Shown one piece after another: positions 37,498-49,326 of a DNA stretch of 64,000 nucleotides. The position numbers and the translations under genes were made by a program. The stretch spans positions 2,927,001 through 2,991,000 of the forward strand of contig NZ_CP043627.1 in assembly GCF_016804325.1 (NCBI RefSeq), written 5' to 3'. How positions within the stretch are numbered: the first letter of the stretch is position 1; each line of letters starts with the position of its first letter. The notes under the pieces are model-generated. The model saw nothing but the letters and a program-made list of their open reading frames with translations, searched no databases and had not been told where the DNA came from. This stretch comes from Methylobacterium aquaticum (lineage in GTDB: Bacteria; Pseudomonadota; Alphaproteobacteria; Rhizobiales; Beijerinckiaceae).

Positions 37498-37872
37498 AGG
37501 CTTTCGCGGCGAGAGGAGCGCGGTGCGTTCCCCGGGGCGAGGGTGAGCCCCTTCGGAGTTCAGGCCCTCTCCCCGCTCGCGGCAGGGCTGTCCGGGGAAA
37601 AAAGCGCGGGTTTCCCCTCTCCCCGCGGGCGGGGAGAGGCCTGAGCTCCGAAGGGGCTCAGGAAGCCCGCAGGGCGAGGGTGAGGGGGGTGTCAACGGAT
37701 GTGGCTCCTTCGGAAACACCCCCTCACCCTCGCTGCGGCTTTCGCCTCCGCTCCTTTCGTCCCCGACAAGGGGGACGAAAGCCTCTCCCCGCCCGCGGGG
37801 AGAGGGAATTTCCTGCGCCTCGTCTTTCCCCGGACAGCCCTGCGCTCGCGGGGAGAGGGGGATCCCTGCGCC
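37498..37872. repeat. Large imperfect palindrome built of CTCTCCCC/GGGGAGAG repeats (family B)
   Basis: Several hairpin units of the type CCTCTCCCCGC...GCGGGGAGAGG are arranged around a centre near 37700, where GAGGGGGGTGT pairs with ACACCCCCTC. CTGTCCGGGGAAA and its complement TTTCCCCGGACAG occur on either side. The block occupies most of the 877-base gap between the YdcZ-like gene and kdsA. No gene lies in 37189-38065 apart from the doubtful remnant. Confidence 0.75.
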
Positions 37873-38065
37873 ATTCGTTTCCCCCGAGAGCCCCGCCCCA
37901 GGCGTGGGGATGGGCCGGAACGATCACGCTGAGATGAGCCGGCATGATCGAAGACCCGGTGCCGCATCCCTCGCGTTCGGCAAAGCACCCACCCGCGAGG
38001 CGCAGGCACGACTCCACCCCACCACCTTCCCGCGCCCGCCGAAACCCGCTACGCCTCAACCCATC

Positions 38066-38947
38066 ATGCCGACCCAATCCTCCGCGCCCGCCGCCTCGCC
38101 CGTCACCGTCGCCGCCGGCTCCGTCCGGTTCGGCAACCACCTGCCGCTGAGCCTGATCGCCGGGCCCTGCGCCCTGGAGAGCCGGAGCCACGCCCTCGAG
38201 GTCGCGGGCGCCCTCAAGGAGATGGCGGCGCGGCTCGGGATCGGCCTCGTCTTCAAGTCGTCGTTCGACAAGGCCAACCGCACCTCGGCCGGGTCGAGCC
38301 GCGGCCTCGGTCTCGACCAGGCGCTGCCGATCTTCGCGGAGATCCGGGAGACCCTGGGGTTGCCGGTCGTCACCGACGTGCACGAGCCCGGCCACTGCGC
38401 CGAGGCCGCGCAGGCCGTCGACATCCTGCAGATTCCGGCCTTCCTGTGCCGGCAGACCGACCTGCTGCTGGCGGCCGCCGCCACCGGGCGGGTGGTCAAC
38501 GTCAAGAAGGGGCAGTTCCTCGCCCCCTGGGACATGGCCCATGTCGCGGCCAAGATCACCGGGGCCGGCAATCCCAACGTGCTGCTCACCGAGCGCGGCG
38601 CCTCCTTCGGCTACAACACGCTGGTCTCGGACATGCGCGCCCTGCCGATCATGGCGGGGGTGAGCGGCGGCCTGCCGGTGGTGTTCGACGCCACCCACTC
38701 GGTGCAGCAGCCCGGCGGCCAGGGCGCCACCTCCGGCGGCCAGCGGGAATTCGTGCCGGTGCTGGCCCGGGCCGCGGTGGCGGTGGGGGTCGCGGGCGTG
38801 TTCATCGAGACCCATCCCGATCCCGACCGGGCGCCCTCCGACGGGCCCAACATGGTGCCCCTGCGCCAGATGCCGGCTTTGCTCGCCGAGCTCCAGGCCT
38901 TCGACCGGTTGGCCAAAGCGCGGGGATCGGAAGGGGTCGGCGGCTGA
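38066..38947 (+). CDS. kdsA: 3-deoxy-8-phosphooctulonate synthase (KDO-8-P synthase)
   Basis: A 293-residue DAHP-synthase-family enzyme that condenses phosphoenolpyruvate with arabinose-5-phosphate for lipopolysaccharide KDO. It shows IAGPCALES near the start, [25 protein letters not shown] and FDATHSVQ, followed by [15 protein letters not shown]. The ATG at 38066 was chosen because the conserved part begins about 15 residues in; the open frame upstream runs into repeats. It is followed 13 bases later by the MFS gene. Confidence 0.95.
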   Translation: MPTQSSAPAASPVTVAAGSVRFGNHLPLSLIAGPCALESRSHALEVAGALKEMAARLGIGLVFKSSFDKANRTSAGSSRGLGLDQALPIFAEIRETLGLPVVTDVHEPGHCAEAAQAVDILQIPAFLCRQTDLLLAAAATGRVVNVKKGQFLAPWDMAHVAAKITGAGNPNVLLTERGASFGYNTLVSDMRALPIMAGVSGGLPVVFDATHSVQQPGGQGATSGGQREFVPVLARAAVAVGVAGVFIETHPDPDRAPSDGPNMVPLRQMPALLAELQAFDRLAKARGSEGVGG

Positions 38948-38960
38948 CGAGGCGGCGGCG

Positions 38961-40177
38961 GTGCAGGCCGCAGAGACGCCTCAGGCCAAGATGCCTCGGG
39001 CCGTGGCTTCGCAGCCCGATTCGCCCTCGCGCCTGATCGCGGTCCTGGCCGCCGGGGGCTTCGCCAGCACCTTCGCCGGCCGCGTCGTCGAGCCGCTGGT
39101 CGGCGTGCTGGCCCGCGACCTCGCGAGCCCGCCCGCCACCGTGGCGCTCCTCTCCACCGCCTTCGCCCTGCCCTACGCGCTGATCCAGCCGGTGCTCGGG
39201 CCGGTCGGCGACGCGCTCGGCAAGGAGCGGGTGGTGGTGGCCTGCCTGTTCGTGCTCACCCTGGCGCTCGGGGCCTGCATCGTCGCCGGTGACATCGGCA
39301 CCCTGTTCGGCCTGCGGATGCTCGCCGGGGCGGCGGCGGGCGGGTGATCCCGCTCTCGCTCGCCATGATGGGCGACCGCATCCCGATCGCGCAGCGCCAG
39401 GTGGCGATCGGCCGCTTCCTCGTCGCGGTGATCCTCGGCCAGCTCTCCGGCTCGACCATCGCCGGGCTGATCGAGGGCGCGATCGGCTGGCGCGGGGTGT
39501 TCGGCCTCGCCGCCGGGGTCGGGGCCCTGGGTCTTCTCGGCGTCGCCCTCGGCTTCGCCCGGCGCCTGCGCGCCCCCGGCGGCCGGTTCGCCCTCGCCCC
39601 GGCCTTGTCGCGCTACCGCGCCATCCTGCGCAATCCCCGCGCCCGGGTGCTGTTCGGCGCCGTCTTCGTCGAGGCGATCGCGGTGTTCGGCATCTTCCCG
39701 CACCTCGCCCACCTGATCGAGGCCCGCGGCGAGGGCGGCCCGAAGGAGGCCGGCCTGGTGCTCGCGGGCTTTGCCGCCGGGGGGCTGGCCTACTCGCTCA
39801 CCGTCGGGCTGCTGCTGCGCTTCCTCGGCCAGACCCGGATGCTGATGGCGGGCGGCGCGGTCTCGGGCGGAGCGCTCCTCGTCGTCGGCCTCGCCGGCTC
39901 CTGGCAGGCGGATGCGGCGGCGCTCGTGGCGCTCGGCCTCGGCTTCTACATGCTGCACAACACCTTCCAGGTGCAGGTGACCGAGGTGGCGCCGGAGGCC
40001 CGGGCCTCGGCGGTGGCGCTCCACGCCTTCTCGTTCTTCTGCGGCCAGGCGCTCGGCGTCGCCGTGATGGGGGTCGGCCTCGACGCCCTCGGCCAGTTGC
40101 CGGCGCTGAGCCTCTGCGCCGTCGCGATCCTGGTCCTCGGGCTCGCCACCGCCCGGCGCCTCGCCCGCGCCGGCTGA
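38961..40177 (+). pseudogene. MFS transporter gene with a -1 frameshift
   Basis: The first part (from GTG 38961) encodes about 128 residues with membrane segments and the motif GPVGDALGKERV, ending RMLAGAAAGG at a TGA (39345-39347). The reading continues in the -1 frame (IPLSLAMMGDRIP, then eight or so further spans) to 40177. Adding one G in the GGGCGGGTG run near 39340 would restore a normal 12-span major-facilitator drug/sugar exporter of about 405 residues. Either a broken gene or a sequencing slip. Confidence 0.82.
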
Positions 40178-40332
40178 CGATCCGGCCACGATCGAAGTTC
40201 AGGCTGAGTTCAGGCGGCGCCCGGCAGGATCAGCGACAGTCACGTCCCCTGGTGCGACAGCCGGATCCCGGTCCAGCGCAGCGCAGGCGGGCGGCCCCGG
40301 ACGCAGACGATTGCGGGAACGCTTGATTGCGG

Positions 40333-40357
40333 GAACCTTTGCCGGTCACGCTCGTTA
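40333..40357 (+). promoter_or_regulatory. Sigma-EcfG (general stress) type promoter
   Basis: GGAAC at 40333-40337, a 16-base spacer, and CGTT at 40354-40357 match the alphaproteobacterial general-stress consensus GGAAC-N16/17-CGTT under PhyR/EcfG control. It lies 39 bases before the start codon of the small secreted-protein gene. Confidence 0.7.
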
Positions 40358-40396
40358 TCGGGGTCATATGGCTTGAACGAAAGCAGGAGATCAACG

Positions 40397-40720
40397 ATGC
40401 GCAAGCTGGCGATCATTCCGGCCCTCGCCGTCGCCCTCGGCGCCATGTCCACCGTCGCGCCCTCGCCGGCGCAGGCCCAGGGCTGGCGCGGCCACGGCTA
40501 CGGCCACCACCACGGCTACGGCTATGGCCGCGGCTATGCCGGCCGGCCCTACGCCTATGGCGGCCGCCGCCGCGGCATCTCGCCGGGCGCCGCGGTCGGC
40601 CTCGGCATCGCCGGCGCCGCCGTGGGGGCGATCGGCGCGGCGGCTGCGGCCGACGCGGCCCGCCGCAACGGCTACGGCTATTACGGCGCCCCGGCCCCGG
40701 CCTACGGGTACGGCTACTGA
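40397..40720 (+). CDS. Small exported Gly/Tyr/His-rich protein
   Basis: A 107-residue protein with a Sec signal (residues 1-29, ending AQA). A low-complexity stretch of Gly, Tyr, His and Arg (WRGHGYGHHHGYGYGRGY) follows, then a glycine-zipper-like segment (GAAVGLGIAGAAVGAIGAAAAA) and a GYGYYGAP tail. CAGGAGA at 40384-40390 is a good ribosome-binding site for ATG 40397. Stress-regulated by its promoter; function unknown. Confidence 0.78.
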   Translation: MRKLAIIPALAVALGAMSTVAPSPAQAQGWRGHGYGHHHGYGYGRGYAGRPYAYGGRRRGISPGAAVGLGIAGAAVGAIGAAAAADAARRNGYGYYGAPAPAYGYGY

Positions 40721-40746
40721 GGCCTGACGCGACCGTGAGCTGAAAG

Positions 40747-40780
40747 AGGGCGGCCGGGGTGACCCGGCCGCCCTTCTCGT
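40747..40780. terminator. Bidirectional intrinsic terminator
   Basis: A perfect 12-base stem: 40747-40758 (AGGGCGGCCGGG) with 40763-40774, and a GTGA loop. It is followed by TCTCGTTG on the plus strand and preceded by GAAAG. It sits between the small secreted-protein gene and the convergent queF. Confidence 0.78.
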
Positions 40781-40782
40781 TG

Positions 40783-42711
<1,929 letters not shown>

Positions 42712-42761
42712 TCTGTTTCAAGGGGAGGGGCGTCGAAGGCCCCTCCCCGCTCATGACAGGA

Positions 42762-43793
42762 TCATGCCTTGCAGGCCGCCTCCGGGCGGCCTTTTCGTTG
42801 CGCGCGCACGGCCTGCAGGGGGGCGAACACCACGGCGTTGCCGGCGAGCACCAGGGCGAAACCCAGGCCCGCGAGCGGCGTCACCCGGTAGCCTTCCGCG
42901 AAGACCGAGATCGTGAGCGCCACGACCGGAAACAGCACGGTCATGTAGGCGGCCTTCTCGGGGCCGATCCGGTGCACCACCGTCAGGTAGGCGGTGAAGC
43001 CGATCACCGAGCCCGGGATGGCGAGGTAGAGGAGCGCCCCGACGTAAGCGGGCGACGGATCGAAGCCGAACGGCACCCCGCGCAAGGCCGCGATCGTCGC
43101 CACGAGCGCGGCGCCATACAGCATCCCGTAGGCGTTCACCGTGGCGACGGGCAGCCCGTGGCGCTGGTTGCGGGCCGAGACGAGGTTGCCGGCCGAGAAG
43201 AACCAGGTGCCGAGCAGCGCCAGGCCCAGCCCGATCGCGGTGTCCCGGTCGAGGGCGGTGCTCACCAGCGTGTCCCGGAACAGGCAGGCGATGCCGACAA
43301 GCCCGATCACCGCCCCGGCGAGCACCCGCGGCGCCGGGCGGCGGCGGTGGAAGAGATAGGCGTTGGCGACGTTGAACACGGTGGCGGCGGAGAACACCAC
43401 CGAGACGATTCCGCTCGGGACCGAGCGCGTGGCGAGGTAGAAGCAGGCGAAGTTGCACGAGAACAGGCAGAGCGCCTGCAACAGCATGAAGGGCTGGTGG
43501 CGCCACGGGATGGGTTTGAGCCGCCCGGCGAGGGCCAGGGCACAGACCAGCACCGCGCCGGCGAGCGCGAAGCGATAGGCGATCGAGGCCTCGAAGGCGA
43601 CGGCGCCGAGCTGGTGCTTGATGGCGATCCAGGTCGTGCCCCAGACGAGCACGGTCAGGGCGTAGAGGAAGGCGGTCACGGCGTAGCGGGTTCCGGTGGG
43701 CTGGGATGTGCCGGCATAGGCCGGGTTCACGCCCGCCGGCTTCCCGTTTCCGGTGGCGGCGTTGCCGATTCTTGCGGTCTTTCCGCCCGTCAT
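42762..43793 (-). CDS. EamA/DMT-family transporter
   Basis: A 343-residue membrane protein with ten predicted spans and two EamA domains (first AVTAFLYALTVLVWGTTWIAIK, second GLGLALLGTWFFSAGNLVSARN). Such proteins export amino acids or other metabolites. The ATG at 43793 lies 72 bases from the divergently read AraC-type regulator, a typical regulator-exporter pair. The N-terminal 25 residues are variable, and an ATG at 43817 is also in frame. Confidence 0.83.
   Translation of the reverse strand: MTGGKTARIGNAATGNGKPAGVNPAYAGTSQPTGTRYAVTAFLYALTVLVWGTTWIAIKHQLGAVAFEASIAYRFALAGAVLVCALALAGRLKPIPWRHQPFMLLQALCLFSCNFACFYLATRSVPSGIVSVVFSAATVFNVANAYLFHRRRPAPRVLAGAVIGLVGIACLFRDTLVSTALDRDTAIGLGLALLGTWFFSAGNLVSARNQRHGLPVATVNAYGMLYGAALVATIAALRGVPFGFDPSPAYVGALLYLAIPGSVIGFTAYLTVVHRIGPEKAAYMTVLFPVVALTISVFAEGYRVTPLAGLGFALVLAGNAVVFAPLQAVRAQRKGRPEAACKA
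42774..42795 (+). terminator. Intrinsic terminator for eno
   Basis: GGCCGCC (42774-42780) pairs with GGCGGCC (42785-42791), followed by TTTT. It lies inside the 3' end of the convergent transporter gene. An additional hairpin (42722-42730 with 42740-42748) precedes it. Confidence 0.6.
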
Positions 43794-43865
43794 GGGGCCT
43801 GCCCCGTTGCCGGACACCGCAGCCCGCCCCTACGGTTTTTTCGCGATGTCTTCCTGGCCCACAAA

Positions 43866-44729
43866 GTGACCGAGCCGAATCCCGACGTCCACGATGCCCT
43901 GTCCCGCACCGGCGCGGCGCTCCTGCGCACGGCCGAGATCGGGCGCGGGCTGTCGCTGGCCGAGTGGCAGAACCGCGACAACCGCGCCCGCTACGACCGG
44001 CCGGACCATCACACCCTGAGCCTCTACCTCGAAGGCGGCGAGGGCGTGGTGCGGGAGGACGGCGCCCTGTCGGGCGGCGGGCCGGACAAGCTCTGCCTGC
44101 TGCCGGCCGGCCACGAGAGCCGCTGGCTGATCGGCGGTCGCTTGCGGATGCTGCACCTCTACGTCGCGCCCGAGACCCTGGCCTACCAGGCGGTGAGCGC
44201 GCTGGACGTCGATCCCCGCACTGTCTCCTTGCGCGAATTGACCTTCGCCGAGGATCCCGCCACCGCGATGCTGATGCGCGGCGCGGTCCTGCCCCTCGAC
44301 TGGGCGGCGGGCGCCGACCGGATGGCGCTCGGCAGCGCCTGCCACCTCCTGCTCCACGCCCTGCTGCGGCGCCATGCCGGAGGCGACGCGCGGGCGGTGA
44401 CGGGCGGCCTGGCGCCCGCGATCCGCCGCCGCATCGCGGAACTGATCGAGGCGCGTCTCGCCGAAGCCCTGAGCCTCGAGGTGCTGGCCGACGAGGCGGG
44501 TCTCAGCACCTTCCACTTCGCCAAGATGTTCAAGGCGAGCTTCGGCGTGCCGCCGCACCGCTACGTGACCGAGCGGCGGATCGCCCGGGCCAAGGATTTG
44601 CTGGCGGAGGGCCGGACGAGCCTCGCCGGGATCGCACTCGCCTGCGGCTTCGCCTCGCAGAGCCACTTCACCCGCCGCTTCGCCCAGGCGACCGGCCTCA
44701 CGCCGGCGGCGTGGCGGGGGGCTGCGTGA
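43866..44729 (+). CDS. AraC-family transcriptional regulator
   Basis: A 287-residue regulator. The N-terminal part (about 1-165) is cupin-like (DHHTLSLYLEGGEG, LCLLPAGHESRW). The C-terminal 100 residues are a double helix-turn-helix of the AraC/XylS type (LSLEVLADEAGLSTFHFAKMFK and IALACGFASQSHFTRRF). It probably controls the divergent EamA transporter. GTG 43866 was taken as start because it is the only plausible one; no good Shine-Dalgarno precedes it. Confidence 0.85.
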   Translation: MTEPNPDVHDALSRTGAALLRTAEIGRGLSLAEWQNRDNRARYDRPDHHTLSLYLEGGEGVVREDGALSGGGPDKLCLLPAGHESRWLIGGRLRMLHLYVAPETLAYQAVSALDVDPRTVSLRELTFAEDPATAMLMRGAVLPLDWAAGADRMALGSACHLLLHALLRRHAGGDARAVTGGLAPAIRRRIAELIEARLAEALSLEVLADEAGLSTFHFAKMFKASFGVPPHRYVTERRIARAKDLLAEGRTSLAGIALACGFASQSHFTRRFAQATGLTPAAWRGAA

Positions 44730-44751
44730 GCCTCTACGGTGATGTCCCGCG

Positions 44752-45051
44752 TTACGCCGCCGGCTTGTCGGCCCGCTTGACGCTGAGCTGGAGGCCCAGC
44801 GCCTGCAACACCGCCCGCACGGTCTCGAAGCTCGGATTGCCGGTCTGCGAGAGCGCTTTGTACAGGCTCTCTCGGCTCAGGCCCGCCTCGCGGGCGATCT
44901 GGCTCATCCCGCGGGCCCGGGCAACGATCCCGATGGCGTCGCGGATCAGCGCCGGGTCGCCGTCCTCGAGGACGGCCTCGATGTACAGGGCGACGTCCTC
45001 GTCGGTTCTCAGATGCTCCGCCGTATCGTGCGGAAGGGTCTCCAGCGGCAT
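44752..45051 (-). CDS. HigA-like XRE-type antitoxin/regulator, without adjacent toxin
   Basis: A 99-residue protein of the type often annotated as addiction-module antidote: AEHLRTDEDVALYIEAVLEDGDPALIRDAIGIVARARGM followed by a helix-turn-helix (SQIAREAGLSRESLYKAL). These normally pair with a HigB/RelE-like toxin encoded just upstream, but upstream here is only a repeat block. It may act alone as a repressor or be the survivor of a broken toxin-antitoxin pair. Confidence 0.78.
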   Translation of the reverse strand: MPLETLPHDTAEHLRTDEDVALYIEAVLEDGDPALIRDAIGIVARARGMSQIAREAGLSRESLYKALSQTGNPSFETVRAVLQALGLQLSVKRADKPAA

Positions 45052-45102
45052 CGTCACACCTCCTTCGACGATATTCGATTCGTTGGAAGAAGAGGCGCAG
45101 GT

Positions 45103-45270
45103 CTCCCCTCTCCCGTTTGGGAGAGGGGCCGGGGGTGAGGGTGGCTCGGCTTCCGAAACGACCCTGAGCCGTCGAGCTGCGCAGCTTGACGCTCCGTGCT
45201 TCATCCTGAACCCGAGCCACCCTGCGCGATCTTCGATCGCCCCTACCCCTCTCCCACTCGGGAGAGGGGA
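45103..45270. repeat. Palindromic repeat block, family B (CTCTCCC type)
   Basis: CCCCTCTCCC...GGGAGAGGGG hairpins at both ends (45104-45126 and 45246-45270) enclose a central part with GAGGGTGGCTCGG and its complement CCGAGCCACC. The block fills most of the gap (45052-45373) between the HigA-like gene and ftsB; no gene was seen there. Confidence 0.7.
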
Positions 45271-45373
45271 TCCCGCGCATCATTCTTTTCCCGAACGTGT
45301 TCGGGGACAAACCTGCCTCACAAGAGACCTGTCGACCGAAAGCCCTTTACGCCTTCCTTAACCCTCCCGCCCC

Positions 45374-45697
45374 ATGCTCTCCCGCATGGTAGTCCGTCGT
45401 CGCGCCCGTGCCGTCCTGTTGCCGCTCGGCCTCTACGCCGTGTCGATCCTCGTGGTCGGCTACTTTCTGCACGAGGCCGAGAATGGAAATCGCGGCCTCG
45501 AAGCCAAGCGGGCCTTGAAGATCCAGGCCTACAACCTCCAGCAGGAGCTCGACGCCACCAAGGCCGACCGGGCCGAGTGGGAGCGGCGCGTCGCCCTGCT
45601 GCGCAGCGACCAGATCGACCGCGACCTCCTGGAGGAGCGGGCCCGGGTCGTGCTCGGCCGCGTCCACCCCAACGACGTGGTCATCATCAACCCGTGA
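45374..45697 (+). CDS. ftsB: Septum formation initiator (FtsB/DivIC-like)
   Basis: A 107-residue single-span protein. Residues 12-33 are a membrane segment and residues 40-75 form a coiled coil (KRALKIQAYNLQQELDATKADRAEWERRVALL), followed by DQIDRDLLEERARVVLG. It belongs to the FtsB/DivIC family that links FtsQ and FtsL in the divisome. Its place between eno and pdhA is the standard alphaproteobacterial arrangement, which supports the call. Confidence 0.88.
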   Translation: MLSRMVVRRRARAVLLPLGLYAVSILVVGYFLHEAENGNRGLEAKRALKIQAYNLQQELDATKADRAEWERRVALLRSDQIDRDLLEERARVVLGRVHPNDVVIINP

Positions 45698-45815
45698 GGC
45701 GCAAAGCCTGCGGAGAGACCGCGCTGGGAAGCGGCTTTCCGTCCCGAACCGCTCGATTTGCGCGGCCACCTGCCCTAGAAACGCTCCCAACAGGGTAGCA
45801 GCCGGGAGGGTGCCG

Positions 45816-46859
45816 ATGGATGCCGCGAAAGAGGCCCGCCGCGGGAGCGACAAGACCCGCGAGAAGGCGGCCCCGCCGCCCACGGCCTCGAACGTGCCGG
45901 CCTTCAGCCGGGACGAGGACCTGCACGCCTATCGCGAGATGCTGCTGATCCGCCGCTTCGAGGAGAAGGCCGGCCAGCTCTACGGCATGGGCCTGATCGG
46001 CGGCTTCTGCCACCTCTATATCGGCCAGGAAGCCGTGGTGATCGGGGTCCAGATGGCCTCGAAGGACGGCGACCAGGTCATCACCGGCTACCGCGACCAC
46101 GGCCACATGCTGGCCTGCGGCATGGAGCCGAAGGGCGTGATGGCCGAGCTGACCGGCCGCAAGGGAGGCTACTCCCGCGGCAAGGGCGGCTCGATGCACA
46201 TGTTCTCCCGCGAGAAGAACTTTTATGGCGGCCACGGCATCGTCGGCGCGCAGGTCTCGCTCGGCACCGGCATCGGCTTTGCCAACAAGTACCGCGGCGA
46301 CGGGGCGGTGAGCCTCACCTACATGGGCGACGGCGCGGCCAACCAGGGCCAGGTCTACGAGAGCTTCAACATGGCGCAGCTGTGGAAGCTGCCCGTGGTC
46401 TACGTGATCGAGAACAACCGCTACGCCATGGGCACCTCGGTCTCGCGGGCCTCGGCCCAGACCGATTTTTCCAAGCGCGGCGTCTCCTTCGGCATCCCGG
46501 GCGAGCAGGTCGACGGCATGGACGTGCGCGCCGTGCGCGAGGCGGCGACCCGGGCCATCGCGCATGCCCGCGACGGGGAAGGCCCCTACATCCTCGAGAT
46601 GCAGACCTACCGCTACCGCGGCCACTCGATGTCCGATCCGGCCAAGTACCGGACCAAGGACGAGGTCGCCCGGATGCGCGAGGAATCCGACCCGATCGAG
46701 CAGGTCCGCAAGCGCCTGCTCGGAGCCCACAAGGTGGCGGAGGACGAGATCAAGGCGGTCGACGCCAAGGTGCGGGAGATCGTGAACGAGTCGGCGGATT
46801 TCGCCACCAGCGATCCCGAGCCGGATCCGTCCGAGCTCTGGACCGACATCCTGCTCTGA
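45816..46859 (+). CDS. pdhA: Pyruvate dehydrogenase E1 component, alpha subunit
   Basis: A 347-residue thiamine-diphosphate subunit that decarboxylates pyruvate together with PdhB. It shows LIRRFEEKAGQLYGMG near residue 50, the ThDP motif GDGAANQGQVYESFNMA...ENN, and the phosphorylation-loop-like YRGHSMSDPAKYRTKDE. GGGAGGG at 45804-45810 is an excellent ribosome-binding site for ATG 45816 (a GTG at 45810 lies within it). First gene of the pdh operon. Confidence 0.96.
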   Translation: MDAAKEARRGSDKTREKAAPPPTASNVPAFSRDEDLHAYREMLLIRRFEEKAGQLYGMGLIGGFCHLYIGQEAVVIGVQMASKDGDQVITGYRDHGHMLACGMEPKGVMAELTGRKGGYSRGKGGSMHMFSREKNFYGGHGIVGAQVSLGTGIGFANKYRGDGAVSLTYMGDGAANQGQVYESFNMAQLWKLPVVYVIENNRYAMGTSVSRASAQTDFSKRGVSFGIPGEQVDGMDVRAVREAATRAIAHARDGEGPYILEMQTYRYRGHSMSDPAKYRTKDEVARMREESDPIEQVRKRLLGAHKVAEDEIKAVDAKVREIVNESADFATSDPEPDPSELWTDILL

Positions 46860-46964
46860 CCGCGCCGCTCCGACGCCCCCGGCCGCCCGCCCCTGCGCGG
46901 ACGGCTTCGTCCCTGGCCGGCGCCCGACCCGGCGCGCCCCTCTCCCGGATCGACAGAGTCCCCC

Positions 46965-48412
<1,448 letters not shown>

Positions 48413-48416
<4 letters not shown>

Positions 48417-48706
48417 GCGACATGACCGACGACGCGCCCCGCTTCGAGGCCCTCGACATCCCGCCCGACGCCCTTGAGCAGGGCGGGATCGAGGTGTTGC
48501 GCGCCGCCGTGGTCGACGGGGCGGTGAGCATCGCGCTGCGCCGCTCCTTCGACGACCCGGCGACCTGGGGGCGCCTGTTCATCGACCTCGCCCGCCAGGC
48601 GGCCGTGGTCTATGCCCGCGAGACCGAGATGTCCGAGGAGGAGGCCTTCGCGCGCATCCGCGCCGGGATGGAGGCCGAGAGCCTCGATCCCGAGAGCTTC
48701 AACTGA
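48413..48706 (+). CDS. DUF5076-type small protein
   Basis: A 97-residue acidic protein ([52 protein letters not shown]) of the DUF5076 type that accompanies pdh genes in alphaproteobacteria. The GTG at 48413 overlaps the pdhB stop by four bases; an ATG at 48422 is the alternative. Function unknown; coupling to pdhB suggests a role linked to pyruvate dehydrogenase. Confidence 0.75.
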
Positions 48707-48714
48707 GGCTCCCC

Positions 48715-49322
48715 ATGGCCGAGGCCGCGCCGCGTTGGGCCACCTATGCCGACCTCGAGGCGGTGCCGGACCACCTCGTGGCCGAGATCGTCGATGGGGT
48801 GCTGGAGACCCATCCGCGGCCGCGGCCGCTGCACAGCATCGCGTCGGCGCGGCTGTCGGGTGAACTGGATCGCCCGTTCTCCCGGGGCGCGGTGGCCCCG
48901 GCGGCTGGATCTTCATGATCGAGCCCGAGCTTCACCTCGGGCCTCATGTGGTCGTGCCCGATCTGGCTGGCTGGCACCTCGAACGCTTGCCGGCCATTCC
49001 GAAGACCGCCTTCATCGAGACTCCGCCCGACTGGGTCTGCGAGATCCTGTCCCCGTCCACCACTCGGCTCGACCGCGGGCCGAAGCGGCGGATCTATGCC
49101 GAGTTCGGCGTCGGTCACCTCTGGCTGCTCGATCCCGCCAACGGTGTCCTCGAAGGCTTTGCGCTCGTGGGTGACCATTGGTTGCTCCTCGGCACCGTGG
49201 CGCGGGGTGGGGACGTCGTGCTGCCGCCCTTCGATGCCGCCCCGTTTCCGCTCGACGATCTCTTCCCCATTGAGGCTTCGCCTCCTGACGATCCGGCCGC
49301 CCCTCCTCACGCCGAGACCTGA
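48715..49322 (+). pseudogene. Uma2-family (DUF820) nuclease-fold gene with a -1 frameshift
   Basis: The N-terminal part (from ATG 48715: WATYADLEAVPDHLVAEIVDGVLETHPRP) and the C-terminal part ([49 protein letters not shown]) are in different frames. One base is missing in CGGGGCGCGGTGG near 48885-48893; restoring it gives a continuous protein of about 202 residues. The Glu-x(n)-PDxAxW and EILSPST motifs are those of the PD-(D/E)XK-like Uma2 family. It lies between pdhB and pdhC, all on one strand. Confidence 0.8.
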
Positions 49323-49326
49323 ATCC

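Noticed and set aside
38961..39347. A separate short membrane protein gene
   Set aside because: The reading continues without a break in the -1 frame as the rest of an MFS transporter, so it is treated as one frameshifted gene.
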